Part shown: positions 38,240 through 50,497 of the stretch, in pieces
Layout of the letters: every line of letters begins with the position of its first letter
Numbering within the stretch: position 1 is the first letter of the stretch
Source of the DNA: Rhabdornis inornatus
Lineage: Eukaryota > Chordata > Aves > Passeriformes > Rhabdornithidae
Assembly: GCA_013397075.1 (NCBI GenBank)
Contig: VWZS01010175.1
Location: 770,178-834,177 of the forward strand
Length of the DNA: 64,000 nt
Reading direction: 5' to 3'
Translations under genes and position numbers: made by a program
The notes under the pieces: model-generated
What the model saw: only the letters and a program-made list of their open reading frames with translations
Database searches by the model: none
Told to the model about the DNA's origin: nothing

Positions 38240-38860
38240 TTGAGAGATACCTCTGCCTAAATTAAGGGGCAAACGAGGCCATATGTTGAAGCTAATGGTA
38301 TGGATTTTATTAAACAGTAAATGTGAGGTGGAGAGACAGAAAGAAATATAAAAGTAGAGGGGGTGGGGGGGGGAGAGAAAGAAAGGCAGAGAGAGGGGGA
38401 GAGGGAGAGAGGGCAAGAGAGAGAGATCAAGCAGAAGATGGTTGGTTGTTTTTCACCTGGGGCTTCCTGGTGGTGCTCCTAAGGTTATTCAAAACTTTTC
38501 ACTATTTATACATTTATGAAAACAAAGGAATTAATGGCCAAACAGTTCTCTTACTCTATTGGCTGAATGATTCCCTCACTTCTATTGCTAATTAACTCCC
38601 ATGCTCAAATTTTCTCTTCTTGTGAGTCGGTGGGTTTCTGAGTCAGTGGGTCTGTGCTTGGCGGTCGTGATCTACTGGTGAATTACGTTTTACCCAGCCT
38701 GAGCTCATTTCAGCACCCAGTTGCTGAGCCAGCTTTCCTTGTGGCCCATAAATTCTGCATTCTTTATGTCCATGGTCAGTGACACAATCTTCTCTCCCAG
38801 ATTTGTTAACCTTCCCCCAGGTCTGAGATAACACTCGGACAATAGTACCACTTTTATCTT
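38240..38860 (-). mobile_element. Solo LTR of an endogenous retrovirus, antisense (boundaries approximate)
   Basis: Read on the minus strand, the region has LTR architecture. A U3 of about 300 bp is followed by a CCAAT box (complement at 38558-38562) and a TATAAATA box (complement at 38503-38510). A pyrimidine-rich tract comes next (complement of 38326-38428), then an AATAAA signal (complement at 38306-38311). The U3/TATA part resembles the older LTR at 56236-56760: both have TAATTAGCA, CCAAT and ATGTATAAATAGTG in the same order. No retroviral genes flank it. A plausible U3 start is the TGTTATCTCAGACC at the complement of 38820-38833, but I could not confirm a target-site duplication. The minus-strand frame 38643-38834 is only LTR sequence. 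Confidence 0.65.
38326..38428. repeat. Purine-rich (GA)n/(G)n microsatellite inside the LTR
   Basis: Almost all G and A on the plus strand for about 100 nt, including an interrupted G-rich core at 38358-38373 (GAGGGGGTGGGGGGGG) and GAGA units. It lies between the LTR's TATA box and its AATAAA signal. G-runs here could form a G-quadruplex. Confidence 0.9.
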
Positions 38861-39979
38861 ACCTCAAGTTCCTGAACTGACAGCTCAAGTTCCAGGCATT
38901 CATGGAGGCATATTCAGGTGGGGAGGCTTCAGTGGTTGCAGATGCCATCTGTCCCATAACTTAATGTAGTCTTTGTTTGCCTGGTGATATGCATGTGAGC
39001 AGTTGCTGCTTTACACCATTTGCCAAAGTGGGAATTTTTGCCAGGATGCATTACCCAGGATGTGTCAGCCAGACTTTGCCTCAGCCAGGCCTGGAATTAG
39101 TGCCATCCAGGCACTCCATTCTGTGCTTATCTCATGGCAAAGTCCTCCAGTGGTAACAGTGTTTGAGACAGGAAACTGTGCTCTTTAAGCCTTTACATAT
39201 CCCTGGAATAATTCTAGCAAAGTTCAAGCATTTTGCCCTCATTGTCTGCAATTACAGTTCACATTTAATGGTTCTATTAAAAGGCATTGCTTTATTCATG
39301 GCATTCACTCCAATTTTCAATTTTCTGCCTGTTTGCCTTTGACTTCAGGTGCTTTGTATTAACTATTTGTATTTATTTGACTTGGCATGGCTGTTTTATC
39401 TGCAATTCATATACACTTAATTACTGCAATTAGGTGACTGAACCTATGAGCTTGAATGTATCACATGGGTAGTAAGTAACAGATTTTCTGGCTTGAGTGC
39501 TTTTTTCTTTGAGTGTTTTCTTCTAGACTGCATATTTACTGCCTGAGTAGTTGTCTGAGTAGTTGTTATATTCATTGTTATTCTCTTGAGAGTCTTCTGA
39601 TACTACTGCCACAAGTTCATTCACATGCAGATCTGGCTTCTGATGCCTGTTCACTAAGGACCCTTCATTTCAGACAGTGTCCAGTAGTATAGAAGTTGTT
39701 TTTACACTCAGACCATACAACCAGTTATTCTCTCCTTGCTGCTCATCTCTGGCTCAATGTCTCTTGTATCACAGGTAACAGAGGTAAAGAGGTTTTCAAA
39801 AGTAGAACAGGGCAATTCTGTCTTCAAAAGACTCTGTTACTTAGGGTACTGCCTTATGAGGGGAAAGAAGAGACTGGAACTCCTCCAGGGAAAGCTGATA
39901 TGCCAAATGTGGAAACTTAGAATCTTTGTGAGCTATTTCAGGCACTTACTCATTCTCTAGAGCATGAATAGTAGAGAAT
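38861..39979. other. Non-coding DNA, mixed composition
   Basis: Slightly GC-richer than average, with no recognised gene. The first part may still belong to the LTR or an adjacent repeat. A 12-bp tandem (CTGAGTAGTTGT twice) occurs at about 39543-39568. Confidence 0.4.
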
Positions 39980-39980
39980 T

Positions 39981-40005
39981 GACTAGACTAGACTAGACTA
40001 AGCTA
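39981..40005. repeat. (GACTA)n pentanucleotide microsatellite at a CR1 3' terminus
   Basis: Four GACTA units at 39981-40000, then a degenerate AGCTAGA. It directly abuts the 3' end of the antisense CR1, where ATTCTATG-type octamers would normally be. Confidence 0.9.
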
Positions 40006-40258
40006 GAATGGAAATAGAACAGGTTGGGTTGGAAGGAACGTTAAGATCATCTAATTTAACACATCCAACCTGGCCTTGAATCACTGCCAGGGATGGGGCA
40101 TCCACAGCCTCTCTGGGCAATCTGTTCCAGTGCTTCACCACTCTTAATCTGGGATAAACCAGTCCTTTCTGTTGGGTGTGGAAGGTCCTTCCTCAGCTGC
40201 AGGATTTGCAGCATTCTCCAGAGGAAGCTAACTGATCTCTCCCTAGCTTAAAGATGAT
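40006..40258 (-). mobile_element. CR1 LINE, 3' fragment, antisense
   Basis: GGTTGGGTTGGAAGGAACGTTAAGATCATCTA (40022-40053) and CCAACCTGGCCTTGAATCACTGCCAGGGATGGGGCATCCACAGC (about 40066-40109) are the complement of the CR1 3' UTR. TCTGGGCAATCTGTTCCAGTGCTTCACCA (about 40112-40140) is the complement of the end of ORF2. Relatively well preserved over the 3' UTR. The match fades by about 40258. Confidence 0.95.
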
Positions 40259-43200
40259 AGTCTAAATATCAAACCTCTGAGGTCTAAATCATCAACTAGT
40301 GACAGATTCCTCATGAATGTGTCTAGTTAGATGAATGAATCTCACCTTTGGCTGATAGAATATACAATAGACTGTCATTTAATGAGGCACTTAACTGTAG
40401 TATTCATCCAGTTAGATTAATATATTGTTGTCAAGATATTATTAGCTTTAAGGAAAAATGTATGGTCTTGAATATAATACATAGAAGCCTTTAGTAACAT
40501 TTTTATTTCACTGTTGCAAATATTCAATCTGTAACTTCTCTTATATTTTTTCATGTTGTATTTCTAGACTAAAAATGGGGCTTTTTTAATCCTCCTCTGT
40601 ACTTAACTAGTTTCGATAATACTGCTTTTATTTCTAATATATAATTATGGAACGCTTATCAACACTCTTTAAATTAGAAAATGTTTAGCACTTACAAAGA
40701 TCAAATCTTTCTTCAGGGATGTATAGGTGCTTTCTTCTCATTAGATTTATAAATTATTTTAACATCAATAAAATCTCAAGTGCACCAAGATCTACACTAA
40801 GTTGCTGTGGCCTGCATTTCAGGTTCAGATTTGAAATTACAGAAAAAGACAACAAGGGCTGAGTTAGTTATTTTAGAACCTGGGGTAAAAAGGAAAAGGG
40901 AAGGGCTATCCTTGGGTCAGCTGTTCCTGGTATTTCAAGTCTGTGGAAACTCCCGCTACAGCTTTAAAGCACATGAGCACAAAGAGTATATACTATACAT
41001 TATTCATCCTTCGAAACAGAGCTGAACAAAAGTGTCCTCCTGAAGAGCTCTTCACACGAGAATGTGTAATCTGTATTTTACAGCACAGCATAGTGCAATG
41101 CCAGGCAGGGGCTGTGTCCCAGCTAGTTCTGAAACTGGAGGCACCTTTGTGCTGTGCCTATGCCTGCCAGGGGTTACCTTAGTGCACTCATGTTGCTTCC
41201 AAGGTCTAACGCAGCATAAATCTGCATTCAGAGTATGCTACTGCACTGTGCAGTCACATTGCATCACTTAGAGCTAGCTGAGGTGTTCATAACACCGTGG
41301 TAGTACTTCTTCTAAGCTTGTCTTTAAAGCCCTGAAAGCTTGGAATGAAGTCAATTCATCTGAGATACTTGACACCTCTATTGGCTACAATGACAATGTT
41401 ATGCTATAGTGTGATAGTATTGCTGAATGCAATTTCTTCCTAGAAAGTAGAAATGTCAATTCTATGGATGGACATTGCTCTTGGCTCCCTAATGTGGCAC
41501 ATTAAGGGGAATCTTGAAAATCAAGGACTGTTAGTGCAAGTGTGGTTTCCAGACTGTGCAATAAGAATTTGAAAAGAAAAACTCATCTTCCCTAATAGCT
41601 TCCCTATGGATACAATCAAGCAGATTTTTAATTATGCTTCAGTAATTTCTCAAGAATGTGTAGATTGCTTCTTTTTCATGTGCCTCTAGCTGTAAGATCA
41701 CCATTCCATCAGCATGTTTTATATTATATTTAATAGACCTTATTAGACTCCATTTTCTGTCTGTTCAGGCCAGTTACAATGCCAGCCTTGCATGGGTGTT
41801 TTGATTTGTATCTTCTAATCACAGGTTTCTGGATGGTGTCCTTGTTACAATCTCTGTACATGAGATAGTCAGTCAGTATTTTCTTGAATTGCATCAGCAA
41901 AACTTCACAATTCACTTTCAATACTGTCTTTCATTTCTTATAACAATTACTTAAATAAATATTCCATTCTAGAATGGAATTAATTCTAGAGTTAACTATG
42001 GGGTTTCGATTTATTTTCATCCTTGACAGATTATTGTTCTCATTCCAGTAATGTTGGAAACATAGTTCCTAACATTTTGCCACAACAACTGGAATTTCTA
42101 CACATAATCTAAAAACGTGATACTGATTATCATGTAATAGATTTTTGTGTGCATGATTTCAGGCAATAAGTAGCTTAGCAGCTACTGAAACCTTTATAAA
42201 AGTTTCCCAATTGTTTCTTGGAATACCATGCAGCATCACTTTTAAATTAATATTTTTCAGGAAGCTGAATCTCTTTCAATATGTCTATACATCAACACTT
42301 GAGATTACCTGAAACATTTGTACAGAGTTGGTAAGCAAATACGAAGGTAGAGGATGTGTGCAAGCCTGTGCCTCTGGAGTGGCAACAACAGGCTGGGCAT
42401 CATGCTTCTGATTATAGAAATTACATACCTTAAAGCACCTGAAGCAATCCCTAGCTGATGTTTTGCCATGTGCTTAAAATATTTGAATAATAGTAGTACT
42501 TTCAAAACAAGATTTAAGAGTTTAAATCCTTTACAATGAATTGTAAAATTCAAAAGCAATTGAAAAGCATTACCACAAAAGAAATTTTATGGGCATTTTA
42601 AATTAAACACTTTTTTTACCCCCTACGGATTTCATTCAAATATGCAGGGCAATGCATAGCAGGGTCTTGTGTAAGTATATGCGTTAGCCACTTCATGGAA
42701 AAACATGCGCAGATTATTTCTGCAGTAAAAAAATTTACACAGCTGAAAAAAAATATGTACACACCTTTGAAAATTAGAGATAAAATTTTTTTATCAAACA
42801 GTAACCATTTAAGCTGTGAAGCTCCACTTGTACAGGAACAACTGAGAACAAAGTCTTTCTTGTGAATGTTAGTTGGAAGGTGATGAGATGCATTATGGAT
42901 TAAATAATTGTAATTAACTTCTCCCAGCAATTATAACAAGTCCTCAGAACAACAAAAAAAATTCTTTACTACAATAAATTCAGTATTTGATCTTGATGTC
43001 CCAATTCTGCACTGAATTAAATTTATCGTTCACTTAGCACTTCTGAAATGAACCATTTATACCTGCAACAATGGTCTGTAATTAAACTATTCCATGATCT
43101 CTACTATCTGCCTTACAGAAAGGTTTGAGAGAGTAATTAACACTCTTCACAATAGCAAAAAGAGCTATTAATCAACACTAAAATAAAGACATGGAAACAA

Positions 43201-46200
43201 TTGTAAATTAATATGTTTAGAAATTAAGATGTTTGTAACATGAAGACCAGTAAAATTTAGTAGCTGTTTGAGAATTTAGTGTAAAAAACCTGCAATATTT
43301 TTACATTCCTAATAGCAAAGGTAGACTTAATTAGCAAAGGTGATCCTAATAGAAAATTTGGACCTAATAGACAAGGGTCTTGTCTTAGGTAGCTAGAGAA
43401 ACACTTCTGACTTAAAATTTAAACACAAAGCTGAATATCTGGTTTGATAGCATTGTCTCAGCTGTTTTATTTGTTAATAGAAATTATAATTTTGAACAGT
43501 TCATATACCTCTCAGTAGTTATGTGGGATTTATAATATTTTTCAACCAGCCTGTAGATACAACTGTAGGTAAAATGAATATATCAGAGAGCCCAAATTCT
43601 TACTTTATAGGTCTAATTTCTATTATAAAATTTAATTTATCTAGGTTTTTGCATAAGGTCATAGCATTTTGGATCTAAATTGTTTGGGTGGGGGGCTTTT
43701 CTGAGTTCTTTGCTTGGATTTTCTTAGAGATTTCGTAGAATAAGTGCAGAAGATAAGCATTGTCTACTTACTGTTTTTAAGTGCCCTTCCTGCATTTCAA
43801 TGCTACCTTGGGTTCATTTCCCCTGACATGAACATGAGCCATCGTTTCATTAATGGCCTGATTGGGAAAAGGCCAAGGTTGGCATCATGGGGCTGAATCT
43901 GCACAGGGGCTCTGTAGCCCTCCTCCCTTCTAGAGGTCAGGCTGACTGTGCTCAAAGCCAGTGTTGGTGATGGCCTTTGCTTAAGCCATGCCAGAGGTAT
44001 GGCCATGCAAACCTGCTGACTCCACTTCATGTGTCTGCACTCCTGCAGACATGGCAGTGATTACAGGACTCATCTGACCATGGGGACAATCTGTGGTCCT
44101 GCTCAGCTCTTTTTTTGTTCATGTACTTCTGGGTGCTCTCCTCCACAGCAATAGCCCACTGCTCTGTCCACCTCTTTTTGGATTTGGCAGCAATGCAAGG
44201 AGCAGAGGCAGTAACATTCAGAGGAGCCACTACTTCTCTCACCACTCCTCTCCTGCATGGGGAAGTTTTCCTTGTACCGGTGAAGGGCAAAGGCTTAAAT
44301 GCAGCTCCTGAACAATGAAATTAGGAGTGCTCAGTGGACTACCTGGCAGATAGCTAAATCATTTGTCTAAAACTGCAGACCACATTTTCCCCCCCTAATG
44401 ATTTACCAGGACTACTAACTTTTTTCTTTTTACCCTTTATTGAAGATTTGTGCTTGCTTTCTCTGCTCAGGATAAAACAATCTCTTACTGTTGTTGGTAT
44501 AGTGTTGTCATCCTCTGGCATTCAAAAATCATTCTGAATCAAAAGGTAAAAGCAGCTCTTAGTTCTGCTTTTACCTTCGGTCCTCTTGATTTATATACTA
44601 AAACTTTTCTGTCCAATATTTTTTTAATTTCATGTTTACTTGCCTCTCTTTGGTTGGAAGCTCACATTCTTAAGTAATAGTACAGAAATGAGAACATAGG
44701 AAATGAAACAAATTGATTTTATGAAATCTGGTGAGTCTGAGTAATGGTTTCATGGACTTTGTTGGTGTAGCAAGTTTGGAAAAATCCTTTACCCAGAATT
44801 ATGCAATGCTTCTCTATCTCCTCTATGTCATATTGTTAACATTATTTTTATTTTCTATGAAAAAAAGGTTTTCATTGAAGTATTTGTCTCTCCTATGCAC
44901 TGGCATTCAGCTCACACAAGGGTTGATACTGTAAATGATTCTGTATTTCTCTGAAATTGTTTGAAACCAAATCAGCTGAGTAGACAATGTTTATGTAGAC
45001 CATCTGATGATGCTGTAACTTATTTTTGCTGTCAACCTCACCTCACATGTGAGTTAGCAGCAGCTCTGCCTATCGAGGCAAATGTCTCTGAAAAAGGTAT
45101 AAAACTGGCAGTTCATACAACAAAAGTTGCATTTTAAATGTCTGTCTGTAAGCAAGAAAAGATACACACAGACATTAGATGTTAGATAGGTTCCATTGCA
45201 TTTTTTAAGAATGCAATGTATCAGTTTTATTTCCATGGAGCAGGATAAAAAGAAAACATAAAACAATTTTAAAACTTGGACAAATATTCTAGATATAATT
45301 ACTCAACTTTGTAAACACAATTATTATCCATTGTGAACATGGTATCCTGAACAAAGAATTCAGTCTCTTTTTGTTGGTTTTGTTCGGGTTTGTTTTTTTT
45401 TACAATAAAGGCATACATTTTACACATAGGTTCATGTTGTTATAATTGTGCTTTTACGAACAAATAAATAGTTAAACATTTACTTAATTACAAAGAACTG
45501 AGAAAATTATTAGGGTCATCATCATGTCTCCCACAACATCTAGAAACTTCTTCCTCCCTCATATTTTATTTTTAGCAGTAACTTTATTCCACTGTCCTGG
45601 GGTGCTTTGGGAGACCTGGGTTTGAATGTTCGGGGCACACAGGGGACTCACAGGTCCACACCAAGTGCACACATAGTAGGGACAGGACTGAAAACAGAGG
45701 AACTTCCCATCATGGTTCACTGGTGCACTCATTTCTCCAATGCCCCTGTTACCTATGGGGTGTTTCTCTGTTGCATAATCCAAAGTAGCTGAATATCAGC
45801 ATTATTTATGAAATCCTTTAATTTATAGAATTTTACATATTTTTTTTCTATTCTGTATTTTAAACTTTATTTGGTTTTGTCTAGAAATTCCATAAAAGCA
45901 AGATAATACTACTGTGGAAACACAATTGGGAAATCATGGGAACATCTATTTTATTTAATACTTGAACTCTTTATTTCCTTAATATGAGTACAGTCAATGA
46001 TTAGGCTCTAATGAATGCAAACTCTAACTTTTAAAAATATAATCTGTATGACAAATATTCCTAATTTTCATTGATCTCTTTGATTTATTTTTATTACCAG
46101 AGAAGTTGCTTGGTTACAATAAAAAAAGTTTAGGGATAATTTAATCTCTTCTTTTACCTGGATATCTTTAATGATTTACTTCCCTGAAAAACAGTGGATT

Positions 46201-49200
46201 ACAGTAGATACAAATAAAAACCATTAATCTCTGTATAATGCATGCTGAGTTTGGACTGTATCCAGGAAGTATCTTACTTAAATATACTGGTCAAGACAAA
46301 AATCTTTGAAAATTACTGAGGTTTGAATACAATAAAATAAGAAGCAGCTGTCTCATTTCTACTAGAGTCACTAGAGAAGATGTGTCTTTCCAAAATCTTC
46401 ACATCTAAATTCAGATTTAAGCTTTCTATGTCGATATCTTTCCATATTACCCTAATTATCTTGCTTTCATTAAAAAATGGATGAGTAAACAGTTAACATT
46501 AATAGTAACCAGGATAAAACATGTACAGCAGATGCAGTAATGCCCATTGCTGCAAATAATCATCTGGAAGATTGTATTGAGAGTTCTCTATTTCCTGCAT
46601 GCTACATAAGTCCATTGAATTGGTCTGCACTTGAATAGGGTGTTTGTGGGCATTTTGGGATTGGGTTTTTTGATTTGTTTTCTTGGCCATTTTGTTTGTT
46701 TGCTTTTTTTTGGGATTGGTAATTTTTTTAGATTTTTTAGATTTTTGTCACTAATTTCTCTCATAATTCTGCAGATCGATGTAAGTTGCCAAATACCTCA
46801 CATATTTATCTCATAGATACCTGATTTTTAGGGTCCCGTGACAAAAATGATCACGTGTTTCTGACTTTAGACATTGCATTTTTGGACTTGACTTTGTGCA
46901 TGGATGCTCACATTTCCATGTGCTGTTCCACACATGTTTTATGCTGTCTTCCTGAGAGCAGATGCAGGGGGCCAGTATACGGGCCAGTGTTAATGCAGGT
47001 GGACTGATTCTAGTGTATGAGATAGGTCTTTCAAACAAGGTTAGATTTGTTGTTTTTGGGGTTTTTTTTGATTCATGGATATTTATAAAACTTAAATGGC
47101 CTTGGGGTTTTGTTCTTATTCCATTTCCTGCAGTCTAACTTGGACTTACATCAGAAAATTTATACCTACACGTACTACTTTTCTTTCCTCGCTAGTGTTT
47201 TCTTCCTTCCTCCTTCCAAGTGTACTCCTGACAGCCTTACAGTTGAATTTTCAGTTAGAAAAGGCCATAATGCCTTTCTACAAAATTTTTCCAGGACTCT
47301 GATCATTTTTTGAATGTGAAGTAGTCCCAGAATTTCTGCGAATCAATATGCTTAGTTTCTCCATTAGCATCACTAATTACCTAAATTTACTGAAATCTGA
47401 CCACTTCAAACCAAAAACATTTGGTAACATTTACAGGACTCCTTTTTTATTCATATAATTAGTTTAAATTGACTTTTTAAAAGTTATTCTCTATTAAATC
47501 CTTACAATGATATCCAGATCAGTATAAACTTAGCACTGTTGATTTTTTATGACTTAGCAAGGAAATCTACCAGCTGTCAGAAATCTGAATAGCCAAGATT
47601 ATTCAATATTAATACCATTATCAGTTGCATTTGTTCTCCAACACTTTATTTAGGAAGCTAAATACTTCTATAATGATACTGTTCCCAGTACACCATCTGT
47701 TGAATGATGATAGGTCTTTATACAACACTTAGAGCAAAATTAATTTTGAAGTCTTCTATGGTGATTAAAAAATTGCTGTTTTTTGAGACATAGCTATACA
47801 GTTTCACAAACATGTCTTTAGAAAGATAAGAGTGAGAAAACAGCCTAAAACCTTTGAGAAGATTGTGAACAAATCAGACATTACCATAGAAATTGTAAAT
47901 CAGGAAATGCTGATGAAAAAAGCTAGAAGACACAGCCTAAAAAATAAACTAACTTAGTAAGATTGTCAAAAAGCCCAATAACAGGGAAGTAGGAATGAAA
48001 TTCTTGTAACACAGAGTTGGATACTCAGCTTCAGTATGTTAGAAAGAAAATGAGAGACAGCACACATTCCTAAATTAGCTAAGAGACAGTGAGGAATTTC
48101 AGGAAGTACTTCAAGGATTATCTGCTTTTGCATTTTCTTGCCTTAAAGTTTCTTTTGTCGTATTTTTTTAACATAATGGTATTTTTTATTTTTAATCCCT
48201 ATCAGGCACAGAGCAATTCTTTTGAGATCTGACAACATTATATGGTCAAAACAAGAATGGTGGCTGGGTAAGCAGTGAACTCATTCTCCAGTTGAGGACT
48301 GATACACTATTCAAGACTCTTTGCTTAATTCATTGCTTTCTGAAGTCTCAGGCTTATATGAGAAAGGAGGGTCTCAGAGACCTGGCTCATCTGCATCCAG
48401 TTACAAAGGATCATTTTGGGGTGGGACTTCCCAAATGTCTAAGTTGTGGAGGGCTTTCAAACATTGTTTTGACAGACAAAAAGAGTCTCAAAATGACTGT
48501 GATGTATCCAGTTCAATGGATGAAAAGAGACTGATGAAACAAAACAGTAAAATCTCCTTCACTATTTTTTATTCTTTCGTCCTCAAAAGATTGTCCACTG
48601 TTCTCAGATTCTGTGTGCCTGCCGATGCTTCTAAGGCAAGTAGGATTCTTGCAAGAGAGTTTCTGATAAAAGGAAATGTTTAACAGAAGCATCAATTAGA
48701 ATGAGTGATAAAGGAACATCCATATTTTCAAGAGCTAAATCTTTTAAGATCAAAATTCCTGAAACAAGCTAATTTGTCTTCAAAATATGCATAAAACATA
48801 AGCCTGTACTATTTTCAGGACTCAACCCCTGTGTCAGACATAGATTTCCTAACCTGCTGTGATAAAGCAATTACCTCAGGCTTTGAAGTCAGCTATGAGA
48901 AAGTTTTTATGGATTCCATAGTCTGGTGGAGACATCTGGCTGGAAAACAGAAATTAGTGCAAATTTATTGCAATAACCTAAGAAATATTTGAACCAACAG
49001 CCTCAACAAAATGACTGATACTTTTTAAGGCTTGAAAATATATTTTAGAAAATAGAATAAATACACTATAAATACAGTGGATGTTTAGACCCTAAAAATA
49101 AATGAAGTTATTTATTTCTTTTGAATTGTCTAAACCACCTTCTGTTAGGCAACAAAGCCACTGAGAACAACTCTTTAGTAAAATATAAGTATTATTTTTT

Positions 49201-49216
49201 CAATTTGTCTTTTCTT
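40259..49216. other. Long non-coding stretch, no gene recognised
   Basis: About 9 kb, mostly AT-rich. GC-richer patches that I cannot assign occur at about 40800-41270, 43795-44330 and 45590-45780. The last begins CTGTCCTGGGGTGC, as many bird LTRs do, but I see no other LTR landmark in it. Degenerate tandem copies at 43308-43380 are listed separately. Candidate open frames at 44027-44290 (minus) and 48321-48683 (plus) have no recognised motif. Confidence 0.5.
43308..43380. repeat. Degenerate 17-bp tandem repeat (CCTAATAGxAAAGG-like)
   Basis: Four imperfect units: CCTAATAGCAAAGGTAG, TTAATTAGCAAAGGTGAT, CCTAATAGAAAATTTGGA and CCTAATAGACAAGGGTCT. Old and diverged. Confidence 0.7.
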
Positions 49217-49880
49217 TTTGTTTTATTGAGTCTGACAGATGCAGTTAATTTTCCCCATAACAGCCCACATCCTGCTGTGCTTTGGAGTGGTAGCAGGAAA
49301 GGTGTTGGTAACACACACCAGTGTTTTGGCTTTGGCTGAGCAGTGCTTGCACAGCATCAAGGCTCCATCTCCAGCCTTACTCTCTCTCCAGGAGGCTGGG
49401 AATAGGCAAGATCTTAGGAGGGGAAGCAGCCAGGACATCTGATGCCAACTGGCCAAAGAGTTATTCTATACTATATGGTGTCTGCTCAGCAATAAAAGCT
49501 AAGAGAAGAGAAACTGGGAGGCAAGGGGGGTGGCATTTGCTATTATGACAGTTGACTTCCAAGAAAAATGTTATGTGCACTGTGCACTTGCTTCCAGGCA
49601 AGTGACTAGACATCACTTGCTATTGGGAAATAGAGAACAAATAATTTGGATTTTTTGTTTTTTGCTGTTGTTGGGTTGGTTGTTTTTTTTTTTGTTGTTT
49701 GGTTGGTTGGTTGGTTGGTTTGGTTTTTATTTTTGTTCCACACACAGTCTTTGTTTTTTTTATTTATTAATCTGCCTTTATCTTGAACCATGAGGTTTTT
49801 CTCATGTTATTTTCTCCTCCACCCTGCCCTGATGAGGAAGGCAATGGTAGCACATGTTAGTGGTCCAGCCAAAATCAACA
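49217..49880 (+). mobile_element. ERVL-type LTR, sense, near full length
   Basis: The order of blocks matches a bird ERVL LTR: GCAGTTAATTTTCCCCATA near the start, CTGCTGTGCTTTGGAGTGGTAGC (about 49272-49294), AACACACACCAGTGTTTTGGC (about 49310-49330), GAGCAGTGCTTGCACAGCATCAAGGC (about 49338-49363), CAGGAGGCTGGGAATAGGCAAGATCTTAGGAGGGG, then GCTCAGCAATAAAAGCTAAGAG around 49484-49505. After a T/G-rich stretch comes TTTATTAATCTGCCTTTATCTTGAACCATGAG (about 49762-49793). The 3' terminus is GTCCAGCCAAAATCAACA at 49863-49880. The overlapping frames on both strands are repeat-derived. No internal genes. Confidence 0.85.
49668..49735. repeat. T-rich tract with (TTGG)n inside the ERVL LTR
   Basis: T-runs, then about five TTGG units at 49699-49720. 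It is an expansion within the R/U5 part of the LTR, not a separate element. Confidence 0.9.
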
Positions 49881-49954
49881 TACCATAGTCTTTATTGGCT
49901 CACAAACAGGGACATGAAGAATTTGAGATAAGGCAGGGGCAAAGGGTGGAATGC

Positions 49955-50497
49955 ATTTGGGTTTTGTGGCAGAGTTTTGGTAGCAGGGTGGCTTCTGTGA
50001 GAAACTGCCTGAAGCTTCCCCTACGTGTAACAGAACCAATGTCAACCATCTCCAAGACAGACCCACTGCTGGCCAAGGCTGAGCCCATCAGTCATGCTGG
50101 GATGACATATCTAAGAAGGGGAAAAAGCCCTGTGCAATTCAGCCAGAGGAGTGAGAACACGTGAGAGCAGCAGCTGTGCAGACAGCAAAGTCAGAGAAAG
50201 AGGTTGGGCATGAGTTGCTCCAGGTGCTGGAGCCGATTCCCCCACAGCCCGTGGTGCAGACCACGGTGAAGCAGCTGTGCCTCAGCAGCCCATTTCATTA
50301 TCATACTCTGATTTAATTGACAATAAATTAAACTAATTTCTCCAAGTCAAGTCTTCTTTGCCTGTGAGAGTAACTGGTCAGTGATCTCTCCTTGTCCTTA
50401 TCTCAATCCATGAGCTTTGTGTCTTGTTTTCCCTCCCCTTTCCAGCTGAGGACAGGAGTGATAGAGCTGCTTTGGTGAGCACCTGGCATCCAGACAC
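49955..50497 (+). mobile_element. Second ERVL-type LTR, sense, different subfamily
   Basis: GGGTTTTGTGGCAGAGTTTTGGTAGCAGGGTGGCTTCTGTGAGAAACTGC (about 49960-50009) and CAAGACAGACCCACTGCTGGCCAAGGCTGAGCCCATCAG (about 50053-50091) are standard in another bird ERVL LTR. They are followed by TAAGAAGGGGAAAAAGCCCTGTGCAA, a short CAGCCCGTGG...CACGGTG repeat unit, an AATAAA signal (50322-50327) in ATTGACAATAAATTAAACTAATTTCTCC, then GTCCTTATCTCAATCCATGAGC. The 3' end is CAGCTGAGGACAGGAGTGATAGAGCTGCTTTGGTGAGCACCTGGCATCCAG (about 50443-50493). The tandem CAGCCCGTGG units that make full-length copies longer are reduced to about one. The flank 49881-49954 may belong to it. Confidence 0.85.

Noticed and set aside
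45590..45780. LTR starting CTGTCCTGGGGTGC
   Set aside because: Only the start resembles a bird LTR; no TATA box, polyadenylation block or end sequence could be recognised, so it was left unassigned.
49239..49548. Stacked overlapping frames as a compact gene cluster
   Set aside because: All fall inside the ERVL-type LTR and read different frames of the same non-coding sequence.
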